From Clostridiaceae bacterium (GTDB lineage: Bacteria > Bacillota > Clostridia > Lachnospirales > Lachnospiraceae): a stretch of DNA of 64,000 nucleotides. How positions within the stretch are numbered: the first letter of the stretch is position 1; the number at the start of each line of letters is the position of its first letter. The translations under genes and the position numbers were made by a program. The stretch covers positions 1-64,000 of the forward strand of contig CAJTGE010000035.1 of assembly GCA_910575795.1 (NCBI GenBank). The letters are read 5' to 3'. The notes below the pieces were generated by a model. The model was not told the origin of the DNA. It worked only from the letters and a program-made list of their open reading frames with translations, and searched no databases. Below, piece by piece: positions 24,347 through 33,239 of this stretch.

Positions 24347-25123
24347 ATGGGCTTTGTAGATTACGAAGTGGAAGGGCATGTCGGTATTATGACAATCAAC
24401 CGTCCCAAGGCGCTGAATGCGCTGAACGAGGATGTGTTGAAGGACCTTGGCGCTGCGTTTGACGCAGTTAATTTGGACGAGATCCGTGTGGTTATCCTGA
24501 CAGGCGCAGGGGAGAAATCCTTTGTGGCAGGCGCGGATATCGCGGCGATGAGCACCATGACAAAGGCAGAGGGAGAGGCGTTCGGCAAGTTCGGAAATGA
24601 TGTATTCCGCAAGATCGAGATATTCCCTGTCCCTGTTATAGCGGCAGTAAACGGATTTGCGCTCGGCGGCGGCAATGAGCTGGCCATGAGCTGCGATATC
24701 CGCATCTGTTCTGAGAACGCCGTATTCGGCCAGCCGGAAGTCGGCCTTGGCATCACGCCGGGCTTTGGCGGCACACAGAGGCTTGCCCGCCTGATTGGAC
24801 CGGGCAAGGCGAAGGAGATGGTTTACGGCGGCAGAAATATCAAGGCGGACGAGGCGTACAGAGTGGGCCTTGTAAATGCCGTATACCCGCAGGAAGAGCT
24901 GATGGCCGCCGCGAAGAAACTGGCGTCGGGCATCGCGAAGAATGCGCCCATTGCGGTCAGAAACTGCAAGAAGGCGATAAACGACGGGCTTGAGGCCGAC
25001 ATGGATCAGGCGATCGTGGTGGAGGAAAAGCTCTTCGGCGACTGCTTTGAGACAGAGGATCAGAAAGAGGGGATGGCTGCTTTCCTTGAAAAGAGAAAGG
25101 TAGAGCGCTTCATCAATAAATAA
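24347..25123 (+). CDS. crt: Short-chain enoyl-CoA hydratase (crotonase)
   Basis: This 258-residue crotonase hydrates crotonyl-CoA reversibly to 3-hydroxybutyryl-CoA; in the butyrate direction it dehydrates. The oxyanion-hole blocks (AGADIAAM; GFALGGGNELAMSCD) and both catalytic glutamates (GGGNE; GQPEVGLGI) are present, with the family end KRKVERF. ATG 24347 has TAGGAGG ten bases upstream. It lies 252 bases after thlA, across a structured spacer, and 18 bases before hbd. A second, divergent-sequence crotonase is at 36958-37749. Confidence 0.95.
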   Translation: MGFVDYEVEGHVGIMTINRPKALNALNEDVLKDLGAAFDAVNLDEIRVVILTGAGEKSFVAGADIAAMSTMTKAEGEAFGKFGNDVFRKIEIFPVPVIAAVNGFALGGGNELAMSCDIRICSENAVFGQPEVGLGITPGFGGTQRLARLIGPGKAKEMVYGGRNIKADEAYRVGLVNAVYPQEELMAAAKKLASGIAKNAPIAVRNCKKAINDGLEADMDQAIVVEEKLFGDCFETEDQKEGMAAFLEKRKVERFINK

Positions 25124-25141
25124 CAGGCAGGAGGATTTGTC

Positions 25142-25978
25142 ATGAAGGTTGGTATTATCGGCGCGGGAACGATGGGTTCCGGAATTGCACAGGCATTTGC
25201 TCAGACAGAGGGTTATGAAGTTTGCTTATGCGATATTAACGAGGAGTTTGCGGCGAACGGCAAGAAAAAGATCGCCAAGGGCTTTGAAAAGAGAGTTGCC
25301 AGGGGCAAGATGGATCAGGCGAAGGCAGACGCAATCCTGGCCAAGATCACAACAGGCGTAAAGGATATCTGCACAGACTGCGATTTAGTCGTTGAAGCTG
25401 CCATCGAGAATCTGGAGATCAAGAAGCAGACCTTTAAGGAGCTGTCCGCTATCTGTAAGCCGGACTGCATTTTTGCAACCAACACCTCATCCCTTTCCAT
25501 TACTGCGATTGGGGCGGGACTTGACAGGCCGGTGATCGGCATGCATTTCTTCAATCCGGCGCCTGTGATGAAATTAGTTGAGGTTATCGCCGGATTAAAC
25601 ACACCGGCGGAGCTCGTAGATAAGATTAAAGCCATTTCCACCGAGATCGGCAAGGATCCCGTACAGGTAGAGGAAGCAGCGGGCTTTGTGGTAAACCGTA
25701 TCCTTATCCCGATGATCAATGAGGCGATCGGCATCTACGCAGCCGGCGTTGCATCCGTAGAGGGAATTGATACAGCGATGAAGCTGGGCGCAAACCATCC
25801 GATGGGACCGCTGGCGCTGGGCGACCTGATCGGTCTTGACATTGTACTGGCCATTATGGAAGTGCTGCAGACGGAGACAGGCGATCCGAAGTACCGTCCG
25901 GAGCCGCTTCTTAAGAAGATGGTACGCGGCGGCAAGCTGGGCCAGAAGACCGGAGAAGGCTTCTACAAATATAATTAA
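25142..25978 (+). CDS. hbd: 3-hydroxybutyryl-CoA dehydrogenase
   Basis: This 278-residue enzyme reduces acetoacetyl-CoA to 3-hydroxybutyryl-CoA. It has the dinucleotide motif GAGTMGSG (residues 7-14), the catalytic His135 in GMHFFNPAP paired with Glu147 in MKLVEVI, and the C-terminal dimer domain starting GFVVNRIL. Length is standard. GGCAGGAGG precedes the ATG. It is co-transcribed between crt and bcd. Confidence 0.97.
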   Translation: MKVGIIGAGTMGSGIAQAFAQTEGYEVCLCDINEEFAANGKKKIAKGFEKRVARGKMDQAKADAILAKITTGVKDICTDCDLVVEAAIENLEIKKQTFKELSAICKPDCIFATNTSSLSITAIGAGLDRPVIGMHFFNPAPVMKLVEVIAGLNTPAELVDKIKAISTEIGKDPVQVEEAAGFVVNRILIPMINEAIGIYAAGVASVEGIDTAMKLGANHPMGPLALGDLIGLDIVLAIMEVLQTETGDPKYRPEPLLKKMVRGGKLGQKTGEGFYKYN

Positions 25979-26050
25979 TTCACGAACCGCATCAGGCGGG
26001 CAAGACCTGCCTTTAAGCGCTATATAAGAAAATGATGGAGGAATAGACAC

Positions 26051-27205
26051 ATGGATTTTACATTAAGTAAAGAGCATGAGATGGCGAGAACGTTATTCCA
26101 CGACTTCGCCGAAAAAGAAGTGAAACCGTTAGCACAGGAAGTCGATGAGACAGAGCATTTCCCGGCAGGAACCGTTGCCAAGATGCAGAAGCTCGGTTTC
26201 ATGGGCATCCCGGTTCCGAAGGAGTACGGCGGACAGGGCTGCGATCCTCTGACCTATACGATGTGTGTAGAGGAGCTCTCCAAGGTTTGCGGCACCACAG
26301 GCGTTATCGTATCCGCACATACCTCTCTTTGCTGCGATCCCATCCAGACTTATGGTACGGAAGAGCAGAAGCAGAAATACTTAGTTCCCCTTGCAAAGGG
26401 TGAAAAGCTGGGCGCATTTGGCTTAACCGAGCCGGGCGCAGGTACGGACGCGCAGGGACAGCAGACCAAGGCTGTGTTAGAGGGCGACGAGTGGGTTCTC
26501 AACGGCTCCAAGATCTTTATCACCAACGGTAAAGAGGCTGACATCTACGTTATCATCGCTGTAACAGGCGTAAAAGAGGACGCAAGAGGAAGAAAGAAGA
26601 AAGAGATCTCCGCATTCATCGTTGAGAAGGGAACACCGGGCTTCTCCTTTGGTACAAAAGAGAAGAAGATGGGTATCCGCGGATCCGCTACGTATGAGCT
26701 GATCTTCACAGACTGCAGAATTCCGAAGGAGAACCTGTTAGGACAGATCGGCAAGGGCTTTGGTATTGCCATGCATACTCTGGACGGCGGACGTATCGGT
26801 ATCGCTGCTCAGGCTCTTGGCCTTGCAGAGGGCGCTCTTGAGAGAACGGTTGAGTATGTAAAAGAGAGAAAGCAGTTCGGACGTTCCATCGGACAGTTCC
26901 AGAACACGCAGTTCCAGCTTGCAGATATGGCTACAAAGGTAAAAGCAGCTCAGCTCCTTGTTTACAGAGCAGCTATGGCGAAGAAGACACAGAAGGTTTA
27001 TTCCGTGGAAGCGGCTATGGCAAAACTGTACGCAGCAGAAGTTGCTATGGAAGTAACAACCAAAGCTGTACAGCTTCACGGCGGTTACGGCTACACGAGA
27101 GAATACGACGTAGAGCGTATGATGCGTGACGCCAAGATCACAGAGATCTACGAGGGAACATCTGAGGTTCAGAGAATGGTTATTTCCGGCAGCCTGTTGA
27201 AGTAA
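26051..27205 (+). CDS. bcd: Butyryl-CoA dehydrogenase
   Basis: This 384-residue acyl-CoA dehydrogenase starts MDFTLSKEHEMARTLFHDFA. It has the FAD-contact blocks (GAFGLTEPGAGTDAQGQQT; GSKIFITNG), the QLHGGYGYTREY segment, and the catalytic base Glu in IYEGTSEVQRM near residue 370. With EtfAB it reduces crotonyl-CoA to butyryl-CoA and, in clostridia, couples this to ferredoxin reduction by electron bifurcation. A GGAGG lies eight to ten bases before the ATG. Its codon use suggests very high expression. Confidence 0.96.
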   Translation: MDFTLSKEHEMARTLFHDFAEKEVKPLAQEVDETEHFPAGTVAKMQKLGFMGIPVPKEYGGQGCDPLTYTMCVEELSKVCGTTGVIVSAHTSLCCDPIQTYGTEEQKQKYLVPLAKGEKLGAFGLTEPGAGTDAQGQQTKAVLEGDEWVLNGSKIFITNGKEADIYVIIAVTGVKEDARGRKKKEISAFIVEKGTPGFSFGTKEKKMGIRGSATYELIFTDCRIPKENLLGQIGKGFGIAMHTLDGGRIGIAAQALGLAEGALERTVEYVKERKQFGRSIGQFQNTQFQLADMATKVKAAQLLVYRAAMAKKTQKVYSVEAAMAKLYAAEVAMEVTTKAVQLHGGYGYTREYDVERMMRDAKITEIYEGTSEVQRMVISGSLLK

Positions 27206-27286
27206 TATCAGATTTCCGGCGGACATCATGAACCGTGAAGGCTCTCATAAACAGAGAAAAAACAAAAAATAAGGAGTGAAAATACC

Positions 27287-28078
27287 GTGAAAATAGTAGT
27301 TTGTGTAAAACAGGTTCCGGATACCAAGGGTGGAGTTAAGTTTAACCCGGATGGTACGCTTGACAGAAGCGCAATGCTGGCCATTATGAACCCGGATGAC
27401 AAAGCCGGCTTAGAGGCGGCTCTTCGCTTAAAAGATCAGTACGGCGCAGAGGTTACGGTAGTGACCATGGGTCTTCCGAAGGCGGAAGAGGTTCTGCGCG
27501 AGGCTATGGCTATGGGCGCAGACAAGGGTGTTCTGGTAACTGACAGAGTGCTCGGCGGCGCTGATACATGGGCAACCTCCCAGACGATCGCAGGCGCGCT
27601 TCGCAACTTAGAGTATGACTTAATCATCACCGGCCGTCAGGCGATTGACGGAGATACCGCACAGGTTGGACCGCAGATTTCCGAGCATCTTGGACTTCCG
27701 GTAATCAGCTATGCACAGAATATCAGAGAAGTTAATCTGGAAGAGAAATATATTGTTGTTGAGCGTCAGTATGACGACAGATATCATGTGTTAAAGGCAC
27801 AGCTTCCGTGCTTATTAACCGCGCTTGCTGAGTTAAACGAGCCGCGTTACATGACTCCGGGCGGAATCTTCGATGCATATGCAAAGGATATCACTGTTTG
27901 GGGAAGAAATGACTTAAAAGACGTAGAGGATTCCAACTTAGGCTTAAAAGGTTCTCCGACTCAGATTGCCAAGGCTTCCGATAAGGTAAGAAAGGGCGCC
28001 GGCGAGAAGGTTACATTAGATCCCGCAGGTTCCGCAGACTATATCGTAGCGAAACTGACAGAGAAACACGTTATCTAA
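27287..28078 (+). CDS. etfB: Electron transfer flavoprotein, beta subunit
   Basis: This 263-residue subunit starts MKIVVCVKQVPDT, the EtfB signature, with NPDDKAGLEAALRLKDQYGA and REAMAMGADKGVLVTD blocks for nucleotide binding. It pairs with EtfA to carry electrons for butyryl-CoA dehydrogenase. It starts with GTG at 27287 about a turn after AAGGAG. It is fifth in the operon, ahead of etfA by 28 bases. Confidence 0.96.
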   Translation: MKIVVCVKQVPDTKGGVKFNPDGTLDRSAMLAIMNPDDKAGLEAALRLKDQYGAEVTVVTMGLPKAEEVLREAMAMGADKGVLVTDRVLGGADTWATSQTIAGALRNLEYDLIITGRQAIDGDTAQVGPQISEHLGLPVISYAQNIREVNLEEKYIVVERQYDDRYHVLKAQLPCLLTALAELNEPRYMTPGGIFDAYAKDITVWGRNDLKDVEDSNLGLKGSPTQIAKASDKVRKGAGEKVTLDPAGSADYIVAKLTEKHVI

Positions 28079-28106
28079 ATCATATAGAAAAGAGTGGTGA
28101 ATAAGA

Positions 28107-29153
28107 ATGAACTTAGAAGCATATAAGGGAGTATTTGTCTTTGCACAGCAGGTAGATAATGTAATCAGCGGCATCGCGTTCGAGCTGATCGGCAAAGGAA
28201 AAGAATTAGCAAAAGATCTGGGAACAGAGGTAACCGCTGTTTTAGTCGGCTCAGATGTAAAGGGCCTTGCAGACAGCCTGGCTGAGTACGGCGCAGATAA
28301 AGTAATCGTTGTTGACGATCCGGAGTTAAAGGAGTACAGAACAGAGCCGTATACACACGCTCTTGCTTCCGTAATTGATGAATTTAAGCCGGAGATCTTC
28401 TTAATCGGCGCTACCGCTATCGGCCGTGACTTAGGTCCCCGCGTTTGCGCGAGAATCCACACAGGCTTAACGGCAGACTGCACGAAGCTGGATATCGGCG
28501 ATTTCCCGCTTAACCCGGTACCGGGCAAAGAGCAGAAGCACAATCAGCTTCTCATGACCCGTCCGGCATTCGGCGGCAACACGATCGCCACCATCGCATG
28601 CCCGGATTTCCGTCCGCAGATGGCTACCGTTCGTCCCGGCGTTATGCAGAAGGCTCCGAAGGTAGAGGGCGCAAAGGCTAATGTTGTAGAATACAATCCT
28701 GGCTTCACAAAGAACAATAAGTACGTGGAGATCATGGAGGTTGTTAAAGCTGTTACGGATACGGTTGATATCATGGACGCAAAGATCCTGGTATCCGGCG
28801 GCCGCGGCGTAGGCAGCCCCGAGAACTTCAAGATTCTGGATGAGCTGGCAGCCGCTATCGGCGGAACCGTAAGCTGCTCGCGCGCAGTAGTGGACGCTGG
28901 CTGGAAGCCGAAGGATTTACAGGTTGGACAGACCGGTAAGACCGTTCGCCCGAACGTATACTTCGCAATCGGTATCTCCGGAGCGATTCAGCATCTGGCA
29001 GGTATGGAAGAGTCTGACATCATCGTTGCCATCAACAAGGATGAGACAGCTCCGATCTTTGACGTAGCAGACTACGGTATCGTAGGCGATCTGAACAAGG
29101 TTGTTCCGCTGCTGACCGAGAAGATCAAAGAGGCGGTAGCTGCTTCCAAGTAA
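28107..29153 (+). CDS. etfA: Electron transfer flavoprotein, alpha subunit
   Basis: This 348-residue subunit has the FAD-binding C-terminal half: SGGRGVGSPENFKILDELA, GQTGKTVRPNVYFAIGISGA, QHLAGMEESDIIVAINKD. The N-terminal half is EtfB-like. With EtfB it forms the flavoprotein partner of Bcd. It is the last gene of the operon, followed by a strong bidirectional terminator. A second EtfA homologue lies opposite, at 29341-30360. Confidence 0.96.
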   Translation: MNLEAYKGVFVFAQQVDNVISGIAFELIGKGKELAKDLGTEVTAVLVGSDVKGLADSLAEYGADKVIVVDDPELKEYRTEPYTHALASVIDEFKPEIFLIGATAIGRDLGPRVCARIHTGLTADCTKLDIGDFPLNPVPGKEQKHNQLLMTRPAFGGNTIATIACPDFRPQMATVRPGVMQKAPKVEGAKANVVEYNPGFTKNNKYVEIMEVVKAVTDTVDIMDAKILVSGGRGVGSPENFKILDELAAAIGGTVSCSRAVVDAGWKPKDLQVGQTGKTVRPNVYFAIGISGAIQHLAGMEESDIIVAINKDETAPIFDVADYGIVGDLNKVVPLLTEKIKEAVAASK

Positions 29154-29196
29154 TCGGGAAGAGACGATAAACATAATTCAGGGTAACTGAATGCAT

Positions 29197-29240
29197 AAAA
29201 AGAAGCGCCAGAGCACAAAAGGCTTTTGGCGCTTCTTTTT
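29197..29240. terminator. Bidirectional terminator between facing operons
   Basis: AAAAAGAAGCGCCA pairs with TGGCGCTTCTTTTT across a short loop, giving A/T-flanked stems usable on both strands. It ends the butyrate operon (plus); the minus-strand cluster stops at 29341, so it can serve there too. Confidence 0.9.
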
Positions 29241-29332
29241 ATGCGCAGGCCGTTTGCTGCCAGGGCAGTATTGCGGGCCGCGCGGCGGGCAGGGAGAAAC
29301 GTCTTCCCTGCCTGCTTGCGTACAGGCGCATG
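29241..29332. repeat. Structured GC-rich element, copy 2
   Basis: This begins ATGCGCAGGCC and ends GGCGCATG, so its ends are inverted. It contains GCGCGGCGGGCAGGGA and the stem GCGGGCAGGGA/TCCCTGCCTGC. It resembles 24201-24275. It lies directly after the bidirectional terminator. Confidence 0.55.
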
Positions 29333-29340
29333 TGAAACGG

Positions 29341-30360
29341 TCATTCAATCGTTTGATACGATTCGAGCGCCTGGATGAGATGCGGCAGGATCACCTCCAC
29401 ATTGCCCACGATCCCCAGATCCGAGATATCAAAGATCGGGGCCGCCGGGTTTTTGTTGATGGAGATAATCAGGCCGGATCCCTCCATGCCGGTGGTGTGC
29501 TGGAAGGCCCCGGAAATGCCGCAGGCGAGATAGAGCGCCGGGCGCACCGTTTTGCCGGTCTGGCCGACCTGACAGGACGTATCGGCCCATCCGGATTCAA
29601 TACAGGCCCTGGAGCAGGCGACAGAGCCGCCTAAGAGCGCTGCGATGCGGCCAAGCGTCTCAAAGCCCGCCGGGCCTCCCATTCCGCGGCCGCCGGCAAC
29701 GAGAACGCGGGCGGCTGTGATGTCGTCCGTCCGCTTGACTCCCAGTTCAGCTTTAAGCAGTTCAACACCGTTCTGCATGCGCAGCGCTTCTTCCGGTTCA
29801 GGAAGCTTAAGCTCCTGCACAGCGTCCGCCGCCGGAGCCGGGAGAGAGAGCGCCTCTTCTTTGGTGAGAGGCGTGAGAACGCCGGGGCGCAGGGTAACGA
29901 TCACCGTATTCCCGTCCGGGCAGCAGAGCGTATCGTTTGTGATGCCGTCAAGGCTGGGACGCGCCATGCGTACGCCGTCCTCCACCCACAGCCCGGTGCA
30001 GTCCGCGGCCAGGCCGGCATCCAGTTTTACGGCCAGGGCCGGCGCGAGATCCATGCCTATCGTGGTAGACCCCAGAAGAATGAGGCCCGGATTTACATTT
30101 CTCGCGGCCTGCTCCATGAGAGCCCCGTAGAGGCCGGTTGAGTAGAAAGCCAGAAGGGGGGAATCCGCTGTAAATACAGCGTCCGCCCCGGCCTTCAAAA
30201 GGATTTGCGCTTCTGCAGATACATCACGGCCGGGCAGAAAGGCGATCGAGCGTCCTCCCGATTGCGCGGCAAGGCGCTTCGCGCCGCCGGCCAGTTCAAG
30301 GCTGATCTTCTGAATGCGGCCGTTTCGCTGTTCGGCAAAAAATAATATATCATTCTGCAT
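29341..30360 (-). CDS. Electron transfer flavoprotein alpha subunit, second copy
   Basis: This 339-residue EtfA paralogue has the FAD domain blocks AGGRGMGGPAGFETLGRIA, GQTGKTVRPALYLACGISGA and TTGMEGSGLIISINKN. It is GC-rich and clearly diverged from the butyrate-operon EtfA. I chose ATG 30360, downstream of GGAGGT; the open frame continues to 30519 but that part lies within the palindromic element and has no family similarity. It likely serves the acyl-CoA dehydrogenase of the same cluster. Confidence 0.9.
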   Translation of the reverse strand: MQNDILFFAEQRNGRIQKISLELAGGAKRLAAQSGGRSIAFLPGRDVSAEAQILLKAGADAVFTADSPLLAFYSTGLYGALMEQAARNVNPGLILLGSTTIGMDLAPALAVKLDAGLAADCTGLWVEDGVRMARPSLDGITNDTLCCPDGNTVIVTLRPGVLTPLTKEEALSLPAPAADAVQELKLPEPEEALRMQNGVELLKAELGVKRTDDITAARVLVAGGRGMGGPAGFETLGRIAALLGGSVACSRACIESGWADTSCQVGQTGKTVRPALYLACGISGAFQHTTGMEGSGLIISINKNPAAPIFDISDLGIVGNVEVILPHLIQALESYQTIE

Positions 30361-30389
30361 GGTTGAGAGAAGACCTCCAATCAGCTTAA

Positions 30390-30546
30390 AATGTAACAGT
30401 TCACACGGGGCATCTTCTTGCCCGTCTGCGCCGGACAAGAAGCATCGGATGTCCATCCGATGTGGAATCTTGTGGACATTTTGGCTTTTAAGCAAGCTTA
30501 ACGCCAAAATGTCCGCCATATTCCCCGCCGTCTGAACTGTTACATT
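30390..30546. repeat. Palindrome-bounded structured element between etfA2 and etfB2
   Basis: The ends AATGTAACAGTTCA (30390-30403) and TGAACTGTTACATT (30533-30546) are perfect inverted repeats. Inside are perfect hairpins, CATCGGATG-tc-CATCCGATG and GGACATTTTGGC/GCCAAAATGTCC. The right end overlaps the etfB2 stop codon. It is one of the GTAACnGTTCA family sites and looks like an inserted small element, or an RNA structure that sets the etfB2:etfA2 ratio. Confidence 0.75.
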
Positions 30547-31292
30547 AAAATATGGTTTTTAATCATTAAATCCATCATAGCCTGGACGGCTTCGGCGGTC
30601 GGTACTGTTAAGACGCGCCCGCGCTCCCGCGGCTTCTTCATACGGGAATCCAAAATATGGATTTTTACTAACTGTTCTGCAGGGGGAAGACCGTTCTGTT
30701 CCAGAAGCTCAGAGACAGAAATGACAGGGATTTTCTCGCGGTAGGCACGGGAGATTCCCTGGGCCGTCATATAGAAGGGCTGATTCGGTCTGGGGAGCGC
30801 GCTGATAAGGCACGGGATGGGAAGCTTTAACTGACAGGCTCCGTCCTCAAACTGCCGTCTGACGGTGAGAAAACCTATTTCCTGCCCGTTTCCAGGAGCA
30901 AAGACAGGCGAGATCTCTTCCACATAGCTGGCGGATGGAAGTCCCAGCTTTCCGGCCAGCAAAAGAGCGGTCTGGATGGCGTCAGAGTCCACGGCATAGG
31001 AGCTTCCCATCAGCACATCATAGCTGCAGTCCTTAAGAAATGCGGCCAGTATCGAAGAACAGGCGGCGCCGTCCAGCGTCTGCGGGGCCGGACAGGAGAG
31101 CAGCGCCCCTTCATCACAGCCCATTGCCATAGCCTCGCGGATCTGGGTTATGGCAGAATCATCGCCGATGCACAAAAAGGCCACAGAGGCCCCCGTCTTT
31201 TTCTTAAGGCGCAGCGCGGCTTCCAGGCCGGAACGATCGGGCCTTACCCGGTTATCCTGCAGGATTTGTTTTGAACATACAATAACTTTCAT
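30540..31292 (-). CDS. Electron transfer flavoprotein beta subunit, second copy
   Basis: This 250-residue EtfB paralogue starts MKVIVCSKQIL, with SGLEAALRLKKKTGA and REAMAMGCDEGALL matching the EtfB nucleotide-binding blocks. It is somewhat shorter than the butyrate copy and lacks the usual DPxxL loop after CSKQ. It is upstream of etfA2 on the minus strand, separated by a 179-base structured element. It probably receives electrons from, or gives them to, the acyl-CoA dehydrogenase at 32100-33239. Confidence 0.9.
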   Translation of the reverse strand: MKVIVCSKQILQDNRVRPDRSGLEAALRLKKKTGASVAFLCIGDDSAITQIREAMAMGCDEGALLSCPAPQTLDGAACSSILAAFLKDCSYDVLMGSSYAVDSDAIQTALLLAGKLGLPSASYVEEISPVFAPGNGQEIGFLTVRRQFEDGACQLKLPIPCLISALPRPNQPFYMTAQGISRAYREKIPVISVSELLEQNGLPPAEQLVKIHILDSRMKKPRERGRVLTVPTAEAVQAMMDLMIKNHILM

Positions 31293-31363
31293 ATCCGATT
31301 TCCATTCAGATTTTTATATGCACACAAACTTTATATGCATACAATTTATAAGCATATCAAAAA

Positions 31364-31376
31364 ATTAGTATGCAAA
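31364..31376 (-). promoter_or_regulatory. Candidate MarR operator, etfB2 promoter region
   Basis: The 13-mer TTTGCATACTAAT (minus strand) is identical to the one at 37846-37858 upstream of the crotonase gene of this cluster. Nearby TTATATGCATAC and AGCATATC repeat similar words. This suggests a shared regulator site, likely for the adjacent MarR protein. Confidence 0.5.
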
Positions 31377-31411
31377 TCATATTGCAATAAAAAAATATTG
31401 GGAAAAACCAG

Positions 31412-31834
31412 CTACAGGGATTTTTCCGCAATCTGGCGGAGGCATTTTTTAAAGAATACTGCCTCATCTTCCGAAAAATCAGCCAGCACATCGCGGTTTA
31501 CATCTTCGATCACCTGAAGCACCGGCTCTTTCAGGGCCTCGCCCTTTTCCGTAATAATAACAAGAATCTCCCGTCGGTTTTCCGTGTTGATCACGCGGTC
31601 AATCAGCTCCTTTTTCTGCATGCGGTCCAGAATACCGGAAACTGTAGAGGTCTCAAGACACAGCATCTCCGCAATCTTTCGCGGCAGACAGGTACCCCCG
31701 TTGGCCCACAGGCAGTTCAGCACCCCATACTGAGAGGGCGTGACGTCAAAAGGAGCCAGTTTTTGGCTGATATATTGGAAAACCGTATGCTGGGATGTGG
31801 TGAGAAGAAAATTAATGCACTCTTTTAACTCCAT
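31412..31834 (-). CDS. MarR-family transcriptional regulator
   Basis: This 140-residue winged-helix protein has recognition region PRKIAEMLCLETSTVSGILDRM (about residues 50-72) and the wing with the conserved Arg-Arg-Glu (NTENRREILVIITEKG). MarR proteins usually repress nearby catabolic or transport genes and release DNA on binding a small acid or aromatic. I chose ATG 31834; the longer frame to 32020 has no family similarity. It lies between acd and etfB2 and probably controls the whole minus-strand cluster. Confidence 0.88.
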   Translation of the reverse strand: MELKECINFLLTTSQHTVFQYISQKLAPFDVTPSQYGVLNCLWANGGTCLPRKIAEMLCLETSTVSGILDRMQKKELIDRVINTENRREILVIITEKGEALKEPVLQVIEDVNRDVLADFSEDEAVFFKKCLRQIAEKSL

Positions 31835-32099
31835 AATCGATCTCTCTTTCCTTTGTTTGCTAATGCGTCTTATAATTATATTAAATAAAAAAGAGAAAGT
31901 CAAACCGCATGTTACTATTTTCACAGGTAGGGCGGGAGCTACTGGAGAAATATATGCGGGCTGTAGTTCATTGCGGGAAGGCCGCCGGCGGCTCCCCCAG
32001 ACAATTGGTATTGGCTGCAACAGCCGTAATATTTACAAACAGCCGGCGGGAAACCCCATCCGGCTGTTTAGGAGGTATATGCATAAATTGACGAATGTC

Positions 32100-33239
32100 T
32101 TATCTAAAGAGCGCTCCGCTGATTACCAGCTTCTGGATCTCATTGGTTCCCTCATATATCTGAGTGATCTTCGCGTCTCTCATCATCCGCTCTACGTGAT
32201 ACTCTTTCATAAAGCCGTTTCCACCGAGCATCTGCACAGCCTCGGTTGTCACATGCATAGCGGCATTGGTGCAGACTAATTTAGCCTTTGCAGCCGGAAT
32301 GGAGTACGGCCGTCCCTCGGATTTGTCGAGCGCCGCCTTGTACAGCATGTATTTGGCCTGCTCAATCTCGCATTCCAGTTCAGCCATCTTGAAGGCCAGG
32401 TACTGGTTGCGGTAGATGGGTTTGCCGAACTGCTCTCTTGTCATCAGGTACTTTCTTGCGATCTCAAATGCGCCCTCTGCGATTCCAAGGCCCTGAGCGG
32501 CTACGCCGATACGGCCGCCGTCCAGCGTCTTCATGGCGATCTTGAAGCCCTGGCCTTCCTGGCCGATCAGTGCGGAAGCGGGGATCTCGCAGTTCTCAAA
32601 TACCAGCTCGGAAACCTGTGCGGAGCGGATACCCATCTTATTCTCAATCTTGCCGATGGAGAGGCCCGGCGTTCCCTTTGTCACATGGAAGCAGGAAAGG
32701 CCCTTGGACTTTAACTCCGGCTGTGTTAAAGCATATACGGCGAAGTGATTGGAAAGAGGCCCGTTGGTATTAAAGCACTTTAAGCCGTTCAGCACATATT
32801 TGTCGCCTTTTTTCTCGGCAACGGTTACGCATCCGCCTGCGTCGGAACCGGCGTTGGGCTCTGTGAGGCCAAAGGAGCCAAAGGTCTGGCCGCTCAATAC
32901 TTCAGGAAGGAATTCTCTCTTCTGCTCTTCGGAAGCGCCGTTTGCGATGCTGCCGCCGTAGAGAGAGGTAGATACGGAGTAGGAGATGCCGACAGAGGCA
33001 TCTACCTTGGAGATCTCCTCCACTGCAATCGCGTAATCGAGATAATCCCCGCCGGATCCGCCGTACTCTTTAGCGTAGGGAAGGCCGATAAAGCCCATCT
33101 CGCCCATCTTTTTGTAGAGGTCTAAAGGGAAAGCGCTGGTCTCGTCACGCTCAATTACGCCTGGCGCTAACTCGTTCTCTGCAAATTCCCTGACTGCTTT
33201 CTGTAAGGTCAGACGCTCTTCGGATAACTGGAAATTCAT
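32100..33239 (-). CDS. Acyl-CoA dehydrogenase
   Basis: This 379-residue flavoenzyme of the short-chain acyl-CoA dehydrogenase type has GSFGLTEPNAGSDAGG and GLKCFNTNGPLSN for FAD, QMLGGNGFMKEYHVERMMRD, and the catalytic Glu in IYEGTNEIQKL near residue 365. It is distinct from the butyrate-operon Bcd. I chose ATG 33239, with AAGGA seven bases upstream, over ATG 33260, whose first seven codons contain that ribosome site. The substrate is not predictable, but short branched or straight acyl-CoA is likely. Confidence 0.92.
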   Translation of the reverse strand: MNFQLSEERLTLQKAVREFAENELAPGVIERDETSAFPLDLYKKMGEMGFIGLPYAKEYGGSGGDYLDYAIAVEEISKVDASVGISYSVSTSLYGGSIANGASEEQKREFLPEVLSGQTFGSFGLTEPNAGSDAGGCVTVAEKKGDKYVLNGLKCFNTNGPLSNHFAVYALTQPELKSKGLSCFHVTKGTPGLSIGKIENKMGIRSAQVSELVFENCEIPASALIGQEGQGFKIAMKTLDGGRIGVAAQGLGIAEGAFEIARKYLMTREQFGKPIYRNQYLAFKMAELECEIEQAKYMLYKAALDKSEGRPYSIPAAKAKLVCTNAAMHVTTEAVQMLGGNGFMKEYHVERMMRDAKITQIYEGTNEIQKLVISGALFR

